This document shows, piece after piece, positions 1 to 5,551 of a stretch of 5,716 nucleotides of DNA. The DNA lies in NCBI GenBank assembly GCA_035623275.1, contig DASPTT010000087.1, forward strand, positions 1 through 5,716, read 5' to 3'. The notes under the pieces were generated by a model. The model saw only the letters and a list, made by a program, of their open reading frames with translations. It made no database searches and was not told the origin of the DNA. The DNA comes from DASPTT01 sp035623275. GTDB lineage: Bacteria; Actinomycetota; Acidimicrobiia; Acidimicrobiales; UBA8190. Numbering within the stretch: the first letter of the stretch is position 1; each line of letters starts with the position of its first letter. The translations under genes and the position numbers were made by a program.

Positions 1-171
1 CGCCGGCCCTCGAACGCTTCGAGCAAGGAGATCGACCCTATCGCCCGATCCACTCCGATACACGATCGACCGGCATCAGCAGTTATCGTGCTCAACGAGC
101 GCCCACGCGAGACCCTCGCGTGGGAAACTCCTGCGTAACGATTCAACAGACTTGTCGCGGCCACCGCTTGA
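1..171 (+). pseudogene. C-terminal remnant of an IS30-type transposase, split by a stop codon
   Basis: Frame 1 from the window edge reads an IS30-like transposase C-terminus: VLNERPRETLAWETPA, then a TAA at 136-138, then RFNRLVAATA and a TGA at 169-171. In IS30-family enzymes this end normally reads LN-RPR-TLGW-TPAERF and stops a few residues later. The in-frame TAA therefore replaces the expected Glu codon, and one G-to-T change from GAA would explain it. The residues before VLNERP (about 1-85) match the family only loosely, which suggests further decay. The rest of the element lies to the left of the window, if it still exists. The family call rests on motif recognition alone. The fragment is too short to be active and marks an old insertion beside the secretion operon. 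Confidence 0.6.
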
Positions 172-178
172 ATCCGCC
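151..178. repeat. Possible right terminal inverted repeat of the IS30-like remnant
   Basis: The transposase remnant ends inside a segment containing GGCCACCGCTTGAATCCGCC. IS30-family transposase genes often run up to or into the terminal inverted repeat, and this sequence resembles actinobacterial IS30-type ends as I remember them. The partner repeat would be outside the window, so this is inferred from position and general resemblance. No flanking target duplication can be checked here. Confidence 0.25.
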
Positions 179-254
179 CCGTGGGCGATCCAAAGCGGTT
201 CCGGCGTTCTGGCCTGCCCCGGCGGTGTATCCGAGGGGGCGCGCCCACCGGCAG

Positions 255-271
255 CCCCGAGCGATTCGGGG
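255..271 (-). terminator. Hairpin downstream of the secretion operon (candidate terminator)
   Basis: CCCCGA (255-260) pairs perfectly with TCGGGG (266-271) around a five-base loop. It lies about 80 bases beyond the stop codon of the last operon gene. No T-run follows on either strand, so it is not a classical intrinsic terminator. Actinobacterial terminators often lack the T-run, which keeps it a candidate. Confidence 0.3.
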
Positions 272-324
272 TCCGCGCAGGGGGATTTCACGCTCGTCAC
301 TGCACAGAAATCAGGAACAGGCGT

Positions 325-362
325 CAAACCCTGATCGAGTAGAGCGAGGACTTTAGGGTTTG
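325..362 (-). terminator. 8-bp inverted repeat spanning the stop codon of the last operon gene
   Basis: CAAACCCT (325-332) and AGGGTTTG (355-362) are perfect inverted copies separated by 22 bases. On the minus strand the first arm covers the last codons and the stop codon of the third operon gene (AAA CCC TAA). The second arm lies just downstream. This placement fits a 3'-end stem that terminates or stabilises the operon mRNA. The large loop and lack of a T-run make the role uncertain. Confidence 0.35.
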
Positions 363-1162
363 AAGGCGGCGATCGCCGTGGCGTAGTAACCCGATGCTGG
401 CGCCGTCCACGTCGCCGATATCGAGGAGGTCGAGCCGTCGACCTGGTAGGCGACCCAACCCCGGTAATAGGAACCACCGCCGGTGGTCTGACTCAGGGCG
501 CTGTAGCCCGTGGTCGCATCCTGCGGACTGGTGTCGCCGGTGGCCTGGGTCCACGCGTCGCTGATGATGAGATCTCCGGTGACGGTCGGCGTGATGGGTC
601 CCGCCGTGAAGCTCGTGGCGCTCACCCCCGGTGCTGTGGACGTGGCCGTATCGAGGGGGTTGGCGGCGAGCCCGGACCATTCCGAGACGTTGGCGAGCTG
701 GACGTTGGTGCTCCCGCTGAGGGACACGACCACGCTGCTGGTGCTGCTCGTCGTCACCGCCCCAAGCCAGATCTCGGCCTCGCCTTCCAGGGCCGTGGAA
801 GCGGCGGCCGACGTTGCCTTCGTCCAGGTCGTCACACCGCCACCCGACACCGAGGACACGGTGGCGTTGTGGTTCGAGTCATCCGCGACGCTCAGGATGA
901 GCGTGTTCCCGGCAGTCGTCGAGCCTGGGAGCGTGATGGTGACGCTGGTCAGGGCCGCGCCTCCGGTGACCGCCTGCTGGACGAGATTGCCCCACGCCGC
1001 CGTCGAGAAGCTGTTCGCCGCTAGATGGTCGGAGGCCAGCCATGCGGCTGCCGACGGGGCAGCCTGGAGGACGAGGGCAAGCAACAGCACGCCGACGAAC
1101 GGTCCGAGGCGGCGCACGCGCTCGGTAGACCTTCGGTGAATCGCTGGCGATTCCTGGCGCAC
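353..1162 (-). CDS. Secreted Ser/Thr/Gly-rich beta-rich protein, third gene of the SipW/TasA-like operon
   Basis: I do not recognise a named family. Read from a GTG at 1162, the product is 269 residues. It has a basic N-terminus, a hydrophobic stretch at about 21-34 (PFVGVLLLALVLQA), then APSAAAW and LAANSFSTAAW. The rest is rich in Ser, Thr, Gly and Val with alternating polar and hydrophobic residues (for example VSSVSGGGVTTWTKA and GYYATAIAAFKP), typical of a beta-sandwich surface protein. There is no C-terminal membrane anchor and no sorting motif. A GTG at 1117 would give 254 residues and a more ordinary 25-residue signal peptide. The 1162 start leaves only 14 bases after the peptidase gene and has GGCGGG seven bases upstream. 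The same reading frame stays open upstream to 1723, but that part overlaps the peptidase gene and is not coding. The shared NSFST motif suggests it is cleaved by the neighbouring signal peptidase and displayed or released outside the cell. Confidence 0.65.
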   Translation of the reverse strand: MRQESPAIHRRSTERVRRLGPFVGVLLLALVLQAAPSAAAWLASDHLAANSFSTAAWGNLVQQAVTGGAALTSVTITLPGSTTAGNTLILSVADDSNHNATVSSVSGGGVTTWTKATSAAASTALEGEAEIWLGAVTTSSTSSVVVSLSGSTNVQLANVSEWSGLAANPLDTATSTAPGVSATSFTAGPITPTVTGDLIISDAWTQATGDTSPQDATTGYSALSQTTGGGSYYRGWVAYQVDGSTSSISATWTAPASGYYATAIAAFKP

Positions 1163-1176
1163 AGCAAAGCCCGCCG

Positions 1177-1854
1177 CTATCCGGCAGTGCCCCGGCCCGT
1201 CCGCGTGGTGCTGAGCGGAGTCCGAGAGCTGTGGTGGGCCCTCGGACCGCCCTCCCCCCAGATCCACCTGAGCGCGACCGCGGCGATCCACAAGGTCACG
1301 AGGGCGATCGCGATGATCCAGGCGGTCACGGACCACAGGGGCGCGACCCAACGACCGGCGAAGGGAATCCTCAGCTCCTCCTTGCCGATGGTGCCGGTGG
1401 CGGGAATGCTCCAGTGCTCGGTGACCGCGTTGGCGTCTCCCTTTGTGACGAAGCGGACCTGGCTCCCTGCGATCTTCATCGCGACCACTCGGTGTGTGAC
1501 CAACTGCTGGTGGAGATAGGGGTCGCGAAACGAGATGATCTCGCCTGGCTTCGCACTCGCGGGGTGGATCTGGCGGCTCACCACGAGATCCCCGACACGC
1601 AGTGTCGGCGTCATGGAGCCGCTCTTGATGGCGAGCACCCGGTAGCCGAACACGCCTCCGACGACGACCGCTAATAGAAGGGCCAGGCAAGCAACCGCGA
1701 GGGTCGTCACCAGGGCGCCCCATATCTTCGACGAGCGCTGGCTCTTTGGCCGCCGGTCAGCGCCCACCTCCGGGACGAAGGTGGGCGCCCTGGTCGTCAT
1801 CTGTCGTCGATCGACCTTCGCCCGTGGGGGCAGGTCGAGCAACCGCGTCGTCAT
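1177..1854 (-). CDS. sipW: SipW-type (ER/archaeal-type) signal peptidase I
   Basis: This is a membrane serine protease that removes signal peptides from a few dedicated secreted substrates. The 225-residue product has a basic cytoplasmic N-terminus, a first membrane segment at about 45-70 and the catalytic box KSGSMTPTLRVGDLVV with Ser80. VTHRVV follows with His121, then VTKGDAN with Asp140, and a second membrane segment at about 176-199 precedes a short Arg-rich tail. A His in place of the usual bacterial catalytic Lys marks the S26B group that includes Bacillus SipW and eukaryotic SEC11. The gene starts 16 bases after the TasA-like gene, so the two are almost certainly co-transcribed. A second ATG at 1800 (MTTRAPTFVPEV) is preceded by GAAGG and is an alternative start; both retain all catalytic parts. 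All expected residues are present, so the enzyme should be active. The symbol denotes the type; orthology to Bacillus SipW was not tested. Confidence 0.88.
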   Translation of the reverse strand: MTTRLLDLPPRAKVDRRQMTTRAPTFVPEVGADRRPKSQRSSKIWGALVTTLAVACLALLLAVVVGGVFGYRVLAIKSGSMTPTLRVGDLVVSRQIHPASAKPGEIISFRDPYLHQQLVTHRVVAMKIAGSQVRFVTKGDANAVTEHWSIPATGTIGKEELRIPFAGRWVAPLWSVTAWIIAIALVTLWIAAVALRWIWGEGGPRAHHSSRTPLSTTRTGRGTAG

Positions 1855-1870
1855 CCGAGACCGCCGGTCA

Positions 1871-2581
1871 TCAGGTGGTCGTCAGGGTCCAGGTCAGCGC
1901 CACCGTGATGGTTTGGTTGCAGTAGGTGACGCAGTTTGTGTCACCGGCGGGCAGCCCGCTGATGGTGAACTTGTACCAGGTGTTGGTGACGGGGCTCGCG
2001 ATCGAATACGGCCCGGATCCCGCCCAGCTGCTGAGCGTCGCACCCTGTGTCCCGACGGTCGTGTTGGTGCCCCCGCTCGGGTAGTTGGCGCAGCTTCCGC
2101 TGTTCGTGTTGGTGCCGGGCGTGACCGTCACCGTCCCGCTGGTGTTGTACTGGGCGGTGTTCAGGGTCAACTGGTTCTGTAGGGTGGCCTGCCCGGCCCC
2201 TCCGAGCGCGGCAGAGAGGGTGAGGGTCGAGACGGGGGCCGAGCCCGAGAAGTCGACGCCGATGCAGGCGGTGGTCGACGCGGACCCGGGCTCAAGGTTG
2301 TTGACCGTGAACATCGCGGTGCCCGTCGAGATGGCCGAACCCCCTTCGCCTCCCTGGTTGTCGTCGATGAGGATCGTGTTGGTCGAGAAGGAGTTGTTGT
2401 TGTTGGCGTCGGTGACCGACCAGGCCGACCACGACCCGATGGTGGCTGCGGTGGACAGGATCAGTAGTGCAAGCACAGAGAACGCAAGCTTGCGCCGCTT
2501 GTCCTTGTCGGCTGTCGGTGCCGGACGACCGCCGACTGGCGGAGGGAATCCGAGCATCGGTTCGAAGCTTTGGAGTCTCAT
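1871..2581 (-). CDS. TasA/camelysin-type secreted protein, predicted SipW substrate
   Basis: The 236-residue product has a Pro-rich N-terminus, a basic patch (KDKRRK, 26-31), a hydrophobic segment at about 32-49 and then the segment SWSAWSVTDANNNNSFST (50-67). That layout is the SipW-cognate signal type seen in TasA and camelysin (CalY) proteins: a small-residue cleavage site, then a D/N-rich stretch ending in N-x-F-S. The mature part is Thr/Ser/Gly/Asn-rich and predicted all-beta. Its Cys residues in ACIGVDF, SCANYP and NCVTYCNQT could form disulfides outside the cell. TasA-family proteins form extracellular fibres in Bacillus biofilms; that role here is inferred from the signal type and the adjacent SipW-type peptidase, not from overall similarity. 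The ATG at 2581 is preceded by GAGGG seven bases upstream. An internal ATG at codon 9 is possible but lacks better support. This is the first gene of the operon. Confidence 0.72.
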   Translation of the reverse strand: MRLQSFEPMLGFPPPVGGRPAPTADKDKRRKLAFSVLALLILSTAATIGSWSAWSVTDANNNNSFSTNTILIDDNQGGEGGSAISTGTAMFTVNNLEPGSASTTACIGVDFSGSAPVSTLTLSAALGGAGQATLQNQLTLNTAQYNTSGTVTVTPGTNTNSGSCANYPSGGTNTTVGTQGATLSSWAGSGPYSIASPVTNTWYKFTISGLPAGDTNCVTYCNQTITVALTWTLTTT

Positions 2582-2668
2582 GACGACGCCCTCGGAGGAA
2601 TCGCGTGGTCACTTGAGGGGTCGAAGGTCCCGAAATCTCGGTCCACGCCTGTGCTTTACCAATCCTTA

Positions 2669-2693
2669 AACCGCGCCTTGCGGCTTTCCGGTT
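2669..2693 (-). promoter_or_regulatory. Compact hairpin in the leader of the TasA-like gene
   Basis: On the minus strand AACCG (2693-2689) pairs with CGGTT (2673-2669). Inside it GCC pairs with GGC around a GCAA tetraloop of the GNRA class, with a GAAA/G internal loop between the two stems. The element lies about 90 bases before the start codon. A GNRA loop plus an A-rich internal loop is typical of structured RNA, but no known riboswitch signature was matched. In particular the conserved CGCAAAGCC of the c-di-GMP-I class is absent. It could instead be part of a promoter, since GAAC and GGTT about 17 bases apart vaguely resemble an ECF-sigma site. Confidence 0.3.
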
Positions 2694-2926
2694 CGCTTCA
2701 CCACAACATGTGGCTGTCAGTGGCCTGGACAAAGAGCCAGCATGCCGCACGCGGGGGGCGGAAATGAAACCCACGATTCGTGGCCGGAGATGACAAACGC
2801 CTCGTCCACAGACCCTTCCGTCGATGGACACCCAGCGTCTTGAAGGTCATGAGCACTAGCGCATAAGTGATGTGGTGCGCTATCCGGCTCCGGGGCGGGC
2901 CGCACCATAACGACGGCCCAGCGTGA

Positions 2927-2957
2927 TCCCGGTCGCCTTCGGGTCCCCTGACCGGGA
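2927..2957 (-). terminator. Hairpin just downstream of the DUF2252 remnant (candidate terminator)
   Basis: TCCCGGTC (2927-2934) and GACCGGGA (2950-2957) form a perfect 8-bp stem with a 15-base loop. It begins 12 bases past the end of the minus-strand DUF2252 remnant. No T-run follows. Position and stem strength fit a terminator for that gene or a barrier between it and the secretion operon. Confidence 0.35.
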
Positions 2958-2968
2958 CCACCCGCCCC

Positions 2969-3779
2969 TCAGGCCCCGAGCTGGTCCCGGCAGTTGCAGC
3001 CGGTCGATTTCGAACTGGCTGTGGGTCGATGCTCGCGGCCGACGATTATACGGTCGGCGTGGACATAGCGGAACTCTTCGAGCGGGTGGTGCTCGATCCC
3101 GAGGGTCTTGCGATATGAGGCGAGGAGCTTCTTGATCAGAACGTCGGTGTCCTCCCATTCCGAGCCCGGTTCCACGAGGTCCTCCACCGGCACGATGACC
3201 GGGGGATCGGCGACGAACCGAAGCTCATCACCGACCTTGCCGACTCGGCGGGTGAAGACCCGCGCGTGATCCCGCGTCCGGGCCTTGGCCACGTAGCCCT
3301 TTGTCGCCTGATGCTCCTTCTTGCTCAGCTGACCCTCTTCCTCGGCGCGCACTTCGTCGAGGAGACGGCCGGCTTCCAAGTGCTCGTACCAGACCTGGAG
3401 GGTCCCCAAGTCCGCGGCCTCACGTATGCGTTCGCGATAGGACCGAACGCCCTCCATAACGACTGCTCGGCGATCGGCGCGAGAGAATCCCCGAAATCGG
3501 CCCATGATCTCGAAGCTGGCGGCGAGGCGTTTTACGTCCACTCCCATGGGCCAGGCAGCGTCTCGTCGAAGTCGTTGATATCGAAGATCATCCGGCGCTC
3601 TGGCGTGCCGAAGACGTCGAAGTTCGACAGGTGAGCGTCTCCGCACAACTGCACGGTGACGCCGGGTCAGGTCGATTGGGCGCTGCCTCGAACTGCGCAT
3701 GGCTTGACCGGGGAACTTCGTTCCGAGCGGCCAACCCCCTGGCCACCCGCTCCTCTACGGTCAGGGCTTGCGTCGCCAC
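2969..3779 (-). pseudogene. DUF2252 protein gene, disrupted by deletion, frameshift and C-terminal loss
   Basis: Three pieces of one DUF2252 protein (kinase-like fold, function not established) lie in order in different minus-strand frames. Piece 1 ends at about 3664 and reads LTVEERVARGLAARNEVPRS, then SSHAQFEAAPNRPDP, the usual N-terminal region. Piece 2 (about 3666-3538) reads VTVQLCGDAHLSNFDVFG, then FDINDFDETLPGPWEW, the most conserved core with presumed catalytic residues. Piece 3 (from about 3538) reads DVKRLAASFEIMGRFRGFSR and continues to EEFRYVHADRIIVG, after which family similarity stops and the frame ends at 2969. Between pieces 1 and 2 roughly 50-60 residues expected from the family are missing. 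WEW and DVKR are normally adjacent, so one G lost at about 3538-3540 explains that frameshift. Family members are usually about 430-480 residues, so the C-terminal ~200 are also gone. Translation could still start at ATG 3547, giving 192 residues without the core. The start shown is the GTG before LTVEERV and is uncertain. Confidence 0.8.
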
Positions 3780-3854
3780 GACGCCGAGAGCGAGCGGTCC
3801 GGATTGCCATCCGACCCATCCGGCACGCCGCGAGGTCGCATGAACCCAAGCACT

Positions 3855-3860
3855 TAGGAT
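3855..3860 (+). promoter_or_regulatory. Possible -10 element for the GAP-family gene
   Basis: TAGGAT lies about 44 bases before the preferred start codon in the divergent gap between the DUF2252 remnant and the GAP-family gene. It fits the actinobacterial TAnnnT -10 pattern. No clear -35 is present at the right spacing, so this is weak. Confidence 0.25.
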
Positions 3861-3890
3861 GCCATCTGTCCACGTGCAACCCTCGGTTGA

Positions 3891-3897
3891 AAGGGAG
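3891..3897 (+). promoter_or_regulatory. Ribosome binding site that sets the GAP-family start
   Basis: AAGGGAG ends six bases before a GTG at 3904. This placement favours that GTG over the ATG at 3859, which would add 15 polar residues ahead of the first membrane segment and has no comparable site. Confidence 0.6.
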
Positions 3898-3903
3898 CCA
3901 TCG

Positions 3904-4575
3904 GTGAGGTTGGTGGTCGGTGAAGTGCTCGTACTGGCACTGGTCGTGACCCTGTCGCCGCTCAACATCATCCCCGCCATACTGCTTTTGTTCACCAAGA
4001 AGCCGCTGGCGTCAGCATTCGCCTTTCTGGTCGGGTTCATAGTCGGCGTGTTAGTGGTGCTTGTCAGCTGTGTCGCGATCGCCGACTCCATCGATCTGTC
4101 CCCGAGCACGAGTGAGTCGACCTGGGTGGCGATTCTGAAGATTGCCCTGGGCGTATACCTCGTCGTGGCCGCTCTCCGGAAGTTCCGGGGTCGGCCAAAT
4201 GCCGATGAAGAGGGATCGATGCCGAAATGGATGGACGGCATCACCGGGTATACGCCGGGGAAGGCGCTGGGGGTGGGTGTCGTGCTCGGCGCAGCGAATC
4301 CAAAGAACATCGTCGTGGGTATCGCCGCAGCGGTCACCATCGCATCGGCCGGTCTATCCCTTGCACAGCAGGTTGGAGCCTGTGCCGTCTACGTCCTGGT
4401 CGCCATCCTGGGCGTCGCCACCCCGATCCTGGCGATGGCCTTCCTGGGCGACAGGGCCCCCGAGGTCCTCCAAGGCTGGAGGTCCTGGCTGGGGCACAAC
4501 AGCGCCACCGTCATGTCCGTGCTGTTCCTCGTTTTCGGAGTGGTGCTGATCGGCCAGGGCATCGGGGGCAAGTAG
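3904..4575 (+). CDS. GAP-family (LysE superfamily, SfLAP-like) multi-pass membrane protein
   Basis: The 223-residue product has about six hydrophobic segments, near residues 7-30, 36-60, 73-92, 120-146, 155-180 and 201-220. The first contains TLSPLNIIPAILLLF. A charged central loop (about 93-119) includes MPKWMDGITGYTPGK and leads into VLGAANPKNIVVGIAAAV. These motifs, the NPKN signature and the length match the GAP / sulfolipid-addressing-protein-like family of the LysE transporter superfamily. In mycobacteria relatives are tied to export of glycolipids such as glycopeptidolipid; the substrate here is unknown. The frame is intact with no missing segment, unlike both neighbours. It precedes a lipid-kinase gene on the same strand, which hints at a lipid or envelope role, but the gap and the damage to that gene make co-function uncertain. 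Confidence 0.8.
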   Translation: MRLVVGEVLVLALVVTLSPLNIIPAILLLFTKKPLASAFAFLVGFIVGVLVVLVSCVAIADSIDLSPSTSESTWVAILKIALGVYLVVAALRKFRGRPNADEEGSMPKWMDGITGYTPGKALGVGVVLGAANPKNIVVGIAAAVTIASAGLSLAQQVGACAVYVLVAILGVATPILAMAFLGDRAPEVLQGWRSWLGHNSATVMSVLFLVFGVVLIGQGIGGK

Positions 4576-4591
4576 CGCCCTCCCGACCCGG

Positions 4592-5551
4592 GTGGCGGAG
4601 CACATATTGGGCACACCCTGGCGGTTGCTTCCCGGGACAGGCTCAAACGGTATGTCTCGTGCCGCCGTGAGCAGCCAAGGCATAGACAACCAGAGCGCCG
4701 ATGATCACGTACCTCACCCAGGCAATCGGCTCCTCGCGCCACGGATGGCCGGCGGCGATGGTTCTCAAGCCCTGGTCGCCTCGATCGCCGTCGAGCACGA
4801 CCTCCCCTTCGTGTGCGTGTCCGCCGGTACCCGCAACCACTTCGCCCTGGACCTCGGGCTCGACCGAGACGATCCTCGACAGAGCGTGTACGCCTACCGG
4901 GACGCCATGGAGCGACGAGTGGACTACGCGACAGTCAACGATCGCTTCTTCGTGAACGACGTGTCGCTGGGTGCCTATGCCACGATCGTCCAGGAGCCCG
5001 GCTACCGGGAGGCGAAGTCCGACACGACCCGGCGGCTGCTGCCCGAGCTGCTCGGCCGGACCGAGGAGCCCTTCGACTTGCAGTTCTCCGCACCCGAGGG
5101 GACGGAGGTCGACGGCGCCTTCCTGGTCATGGTCTCGAACAACCCGTACGTGCTCGGGGCGTCGCTCGACGTGTCGCAGCGGCGCCGCCTCGACAGTGGG
5201 TTACTCGGCGTCTTCGCCGTGACCGCCACGACCGGCGCCCAAGCGGCGCAGGTCGTGAGCCTGGCGCTCGCCCACCGCGCCAAGAGCGGCCACGCCTATG
5301 AGTTCACGGCCGACGCCTTCGAGGTCCGTTCCCGATCCGGCAAGGCGTTCGCCGGCATCGACGGTGAGGCCTTGCACTTGGAGACCCCTCTGCGCTTCCG
5401 GATCCACCCGCAGGGCTTGCGCCTGCTCGTACCCAAGAACAACCCCGACGCCGCCGCCCGGCGCCAGGCGCGTGACGTGCACCTGCGCGACCTGGTCGCC
5501 ATCGCCGGCGGCCGCTTCCCGGTCGACCACGGTCAACATCCTCCCTGGTGA
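4592..5551 (+). CDS. Diacylglycerol-kinase-type lipid kinase, apparently missing its native N-terminus
   Basis: From 4745 the sequence is a clear DAGK catalytic-domain protein. MAGGDGSQALVASIAVEHDL carries the nucleotide-binding GGDG motif (Ser where Thr is commoner), then VSAGTRNHFALDLGLDRDD and FFVNDVSLGAYA follow, and the C-terminal beta-rich half runs to ARDVHLRDLVAIAGGRFP. Such enzymes use ATP to phosphorylate diacylglycerol or related lipids at the membrane. The open frame extends back to a GTG at 4592, giving 319 residues, with other possible starts at ATG 4652 and ATG 4745. The roughly 50 residues before GGDGS do not resemble the usual N-terminal part, which begins with an Asn-Pro loop and helix, and no start has a good ribosome site. 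Similarity begins abruptly at MAGGDG, as if a deletion joined foreign sequence to the core. It may be a 5'-truncated pseudogene or a protein with a replaced N-terminus; I lean to truncation. Confidence 0.7.
   Translation: MAEHILGTPWRLLPGTGSNGMSRAAVSSQGIDNQSADDHVPHPGNRLLAPRMAGGDGSQALVASIAVEHDLPFVCVSAGTRNHFALDLGLDRDDPRQSVYAYRDAMERRVDYATVNDRFFVNDVSLGAYATIVQEPGYREAKSDTTRRLLPELLGRTEEPFDLQFSAPEGTEVDGAFLVMVSNNPYVLGASLDVSQRRRLDSGLLGVFAVTATTGAQAAQVVSLALAHRAKSGHAYEFTADAFEVRSRSGKAFAGIDGEALHLETPLRFRIHPQGLRLLVPKNNPDAAARRQARDVHLRDLVAIAGGRFPVDHGQHPPW
4643..4744 (-). other. Possible remnant encoding the C-terminus of a small membrane protein
   Basis: Read on the minus strand, this piece gives HPWREEPIAWVRYVIIGALV followed by VYALAAHGGTRHTV and a stop. 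That is a charged and Trp-containing lead-in, one convincing membrane helix and a short tail. It lies exactly where the kinase gene loses similarity to its family. It could be the tail of a convergent membrane-protein gene whose body was lost with the kinase's 5' end. No family is assigned, and a chance reading is possible. Confidence 0.2.

Larger units (their letters stand above)
2582..2968. other. Gene-free region holding the leader and probable promoter of the secretion operon
   Basis: No open frame here has a recognisable product or a convincing ribosome site. The right end is the downstream flank of the broken DUF2252 gene and contains an 8-bp hairpin at 2927-2957. The left end is the minus-strand leader of the TasA-like gene and contains a compact hairpin at 2669-2693. 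A weak minus-strand promoter-like pair, TTGTCC and CATGTT sixteen bases apart, lies at about 2705-2732; it is too poor to call. Confidence 0.5.

Noticed and set aside
510..1139. Long plus-strand open frame opposite the third operon gene
   Set aside because: It is an antisense shadow of a GC-rich gene with signal peptide and beta-rich features on the other strand; the plus product resembles nothing known.
1163..1723. Upstream extension of the third operon gene's frame on the minus strand
   Set aside because: It overlaps the signal peptidase gene in another frame, is Arg/Pro-rich and lacks any domain; the secreted protein begins at a signal peptide near 1117-1162.
2600..2760. c-di-GMP-I riboswitch upstream of the TasA-like gene
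   Set aside because: The leader has GCAAGGC and TTTAAGG that loosely recall the class, but the conserved CGCAAAGCC and the second stem are not found.
2698..2961. Minus-strand open frame in the region upstream of the secretion operon
   Set aside because: It has no recognisable domain and no ribosome site, and it covers hairpins that fit better as non-coding signals.
3859..3903. ATG at 3859 as the start of the GAP-family gene
   Set aside because: It adds a polar 15-residue lead with no ribosome site; the GTG at 3904 has AAGGGAG six bases upstream and starts directly at the first membrane segment.
3780..4340. Minus-strand open frame opposite the GAP-family gene
   Set aside because: Only the part after about 3780 matches DUF2252. 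The upstream half is antisense to a clear membrane protein and has no start signal.
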